A DNA stretch of 5,112 nucleotides, taken from Clostridia bacterium. Lineage in GTDB: Bacteria; Bacillota; Clostridia; Christensenellales; Maliibacteriaceae. The stretch covers positions 1-5,112 of the forward strand of contig JAGBGW010000265.1 in the NCBI GenBank assembly GCA_017935825.1, given 5' to 3'. Under the pieces are notes generated by a model that saw nothing but the letters and a program-made list of their open reading frames with translations, had not been told where the DNA came from and made no database searches. Positions 4,812-5,112 of the stretch are shown in pieces. Each line of letters opens with the position of its first letter. The stretch's first letter is position 1. The position numbers were made by a program, and so were the translations under genes.

Positions 4812-4852
4812 GCGCACTCCCCCTTTTTTTGAGTTTCATTTATCCGTTGCGA

Positions 4853-4881
4853 TTGACTTTCGTCCTGCTTTATTATATTGT
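4853..4881 (+). promoter_or_regulatory. Promoter of the C26-family gene
   Basis: TTGACT (4853-4858) and TATTGT (4876-4881) are separated by exactly 17 nt, a good sigma-A layout with a strong -35 and a fair -10. The start site would be near 4888, leaving a leader of about 50 nt before the ATG at 4938. Its -10 region overlaps the minus-strand -10 at 4877-4872. Confidence 0.6.
4872..4877 (-). promoter_or_regulatory. -10 box of the divergent minus-strand operon promoter
   Basis: On the minus strand a perfect TATAAT lies at 4877-4872, about 60 nt before the C69 start at 4811. The hexamer 17 nt upstream (CCAAGG, 4900-4895) is a poor -35, so an activator may be needed or the true promoter is elsewhere. 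An imperfect CTTG/CAAG dyad (4896-4899, 4904-4907) sits over the -35 position. Confidence 0.4.
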
Positions 4882-4937
4882 ACAGGAAACATACCCTTGG
4901 GCACAAGTAAAAAAGACAAAGAAAGGAAACCTTGCAC

Positions 4938-5112
4938 ATGCTGGCAGTTACCATGGGCTACCGCGACCACGGCGTGTCGGAGCTTTCCGCCCCCTATCGC
5001 GGCGCATTGGAAAAACAAAATATCGACTACTTCACCGTGGATTGTGAAAAGGTCCTTCGTGCAGGTGATATTGCCAAGAAAGCCGACGGTCTTTTGATCA
5101 TCGGCGGCGGCG
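4938..5112 (+). CDS. Peptidase C26 family protein, gamma-glutamyl hydrolase-like (5' partial fragment)
   Basis: Only the first 58 codons are present; the gene runs off the right edge. MLAVTMGYRDHG at the start, a YRGALEKQNIDYF helix-strand region (20-32), and LLIIGGG (52-58) match the N-terminal part of class I glutamine amidotransferase-like peptidase C26 proteins, where the last motif continues as GGxDVxP. Family members such as PuuD hydrolyse gamma-glutamyl bonds, for example in gamma-glutamyl-GABA; others act on folyl-polyglutamate or related amides. The catalytic Cys-His-Glu triad lies outside the window and cannot be checked. The ATG at 4938 is supported by AAAGG (4922-4926) 11 nt upstream and by the promoter at 4853-4881. 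It is divergent from the C69 operon, sharing a 126-nt control region. Family assignment is fairly likely; the specific substrate is open. Confidence 0.75.
   Translation, partial: MLAVTMGYRDHGVSELSAPYRGALEKQNIDYFTVDCEKVLRAGDIAKKADGLLIIGGG

Noticed and set aside
4836..5018. 60-codon minus-strand ORF across the divergent promoter region
   Set aside because: It overlaps the C26 gene start and both promoters, has no ribosome binding site and no protein-like features beyond chance.

Overview
The window looks like a piece of a Firmicutes chromosome, most likely a gut Clostridia/Oscillospiraceae-type bacterium. This is inferred from AGGAG-type ribosome binding sites, sigma-A-like promoters, Firmicutes-style intrinsic terminators, moderate GC in the genes with T-rich intergenic DNA, and a secernin-like C69 peptidase next to a DUF362 protein. 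No species-level marker is present.

Layout, left to right. Bases 1-404 hold no confident gene. They carry a strong plus-strand promoter (114-141) framed by a 12-bp direct repeat, a roughly 230-nt leader with several repeated elements, and a good intrinsic terminator hairpin (346-380) just before the ribosome binding site of the first gene. Bases 405-938 (+) encode a 177-residue protein of unknown function. Bases 939-1378 lie between convergent genes and are packed with secondary structure: a five-hairpin array with GTGAAAT linkers following the plus gene, a ~100-bp element bounded by GTAGGGA/TCCCTAC inverted repeats, a terminator hairpin, and a second five-hairpin array in the opposite orientation with GTGATAT linkers following the minus operon.

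Three genes then run leftward on the minus strand as one tight operon, in transcription order: a secernin-like C69-family Ntn-hydrolase/dipeptidase (4811-3480), a D-2-hydroxyacid dehydrogenase of the glyoxylate/hydroxypyruvate reductase type (3449-2469), and a DUF362 protein with a cysteine-rich tail (2464-1379). Gaps of 30 nt and 4 nt, with the DUF362 ribosome binding site inside the end of the dehydrogenase gene, argue for co-transcription and probably translational coupling. Divergently from this operon, a peptidase C26 family gene (gamma-glutamyl hydrolase / class I glutamine amidotransferase-like) starts at 4938 and runs off the right edge.

Two amide-bond hydrolase families (C69 and C26) flanking a 2-oxoacid/2-hydroxyacid redox enzyme and a putative metal/Fe-S protein suggest turnover of small peptides or amides followed by keto/hydroxyacid handling, but no substrate can be read from the sequence. 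The most unusual material is non-coding: the paired hairpin arrays with constant 7-nt linkers that begin at, or inside, the stop codons of both convergent genes, and the repeat-rich leader upstream of the first gene.
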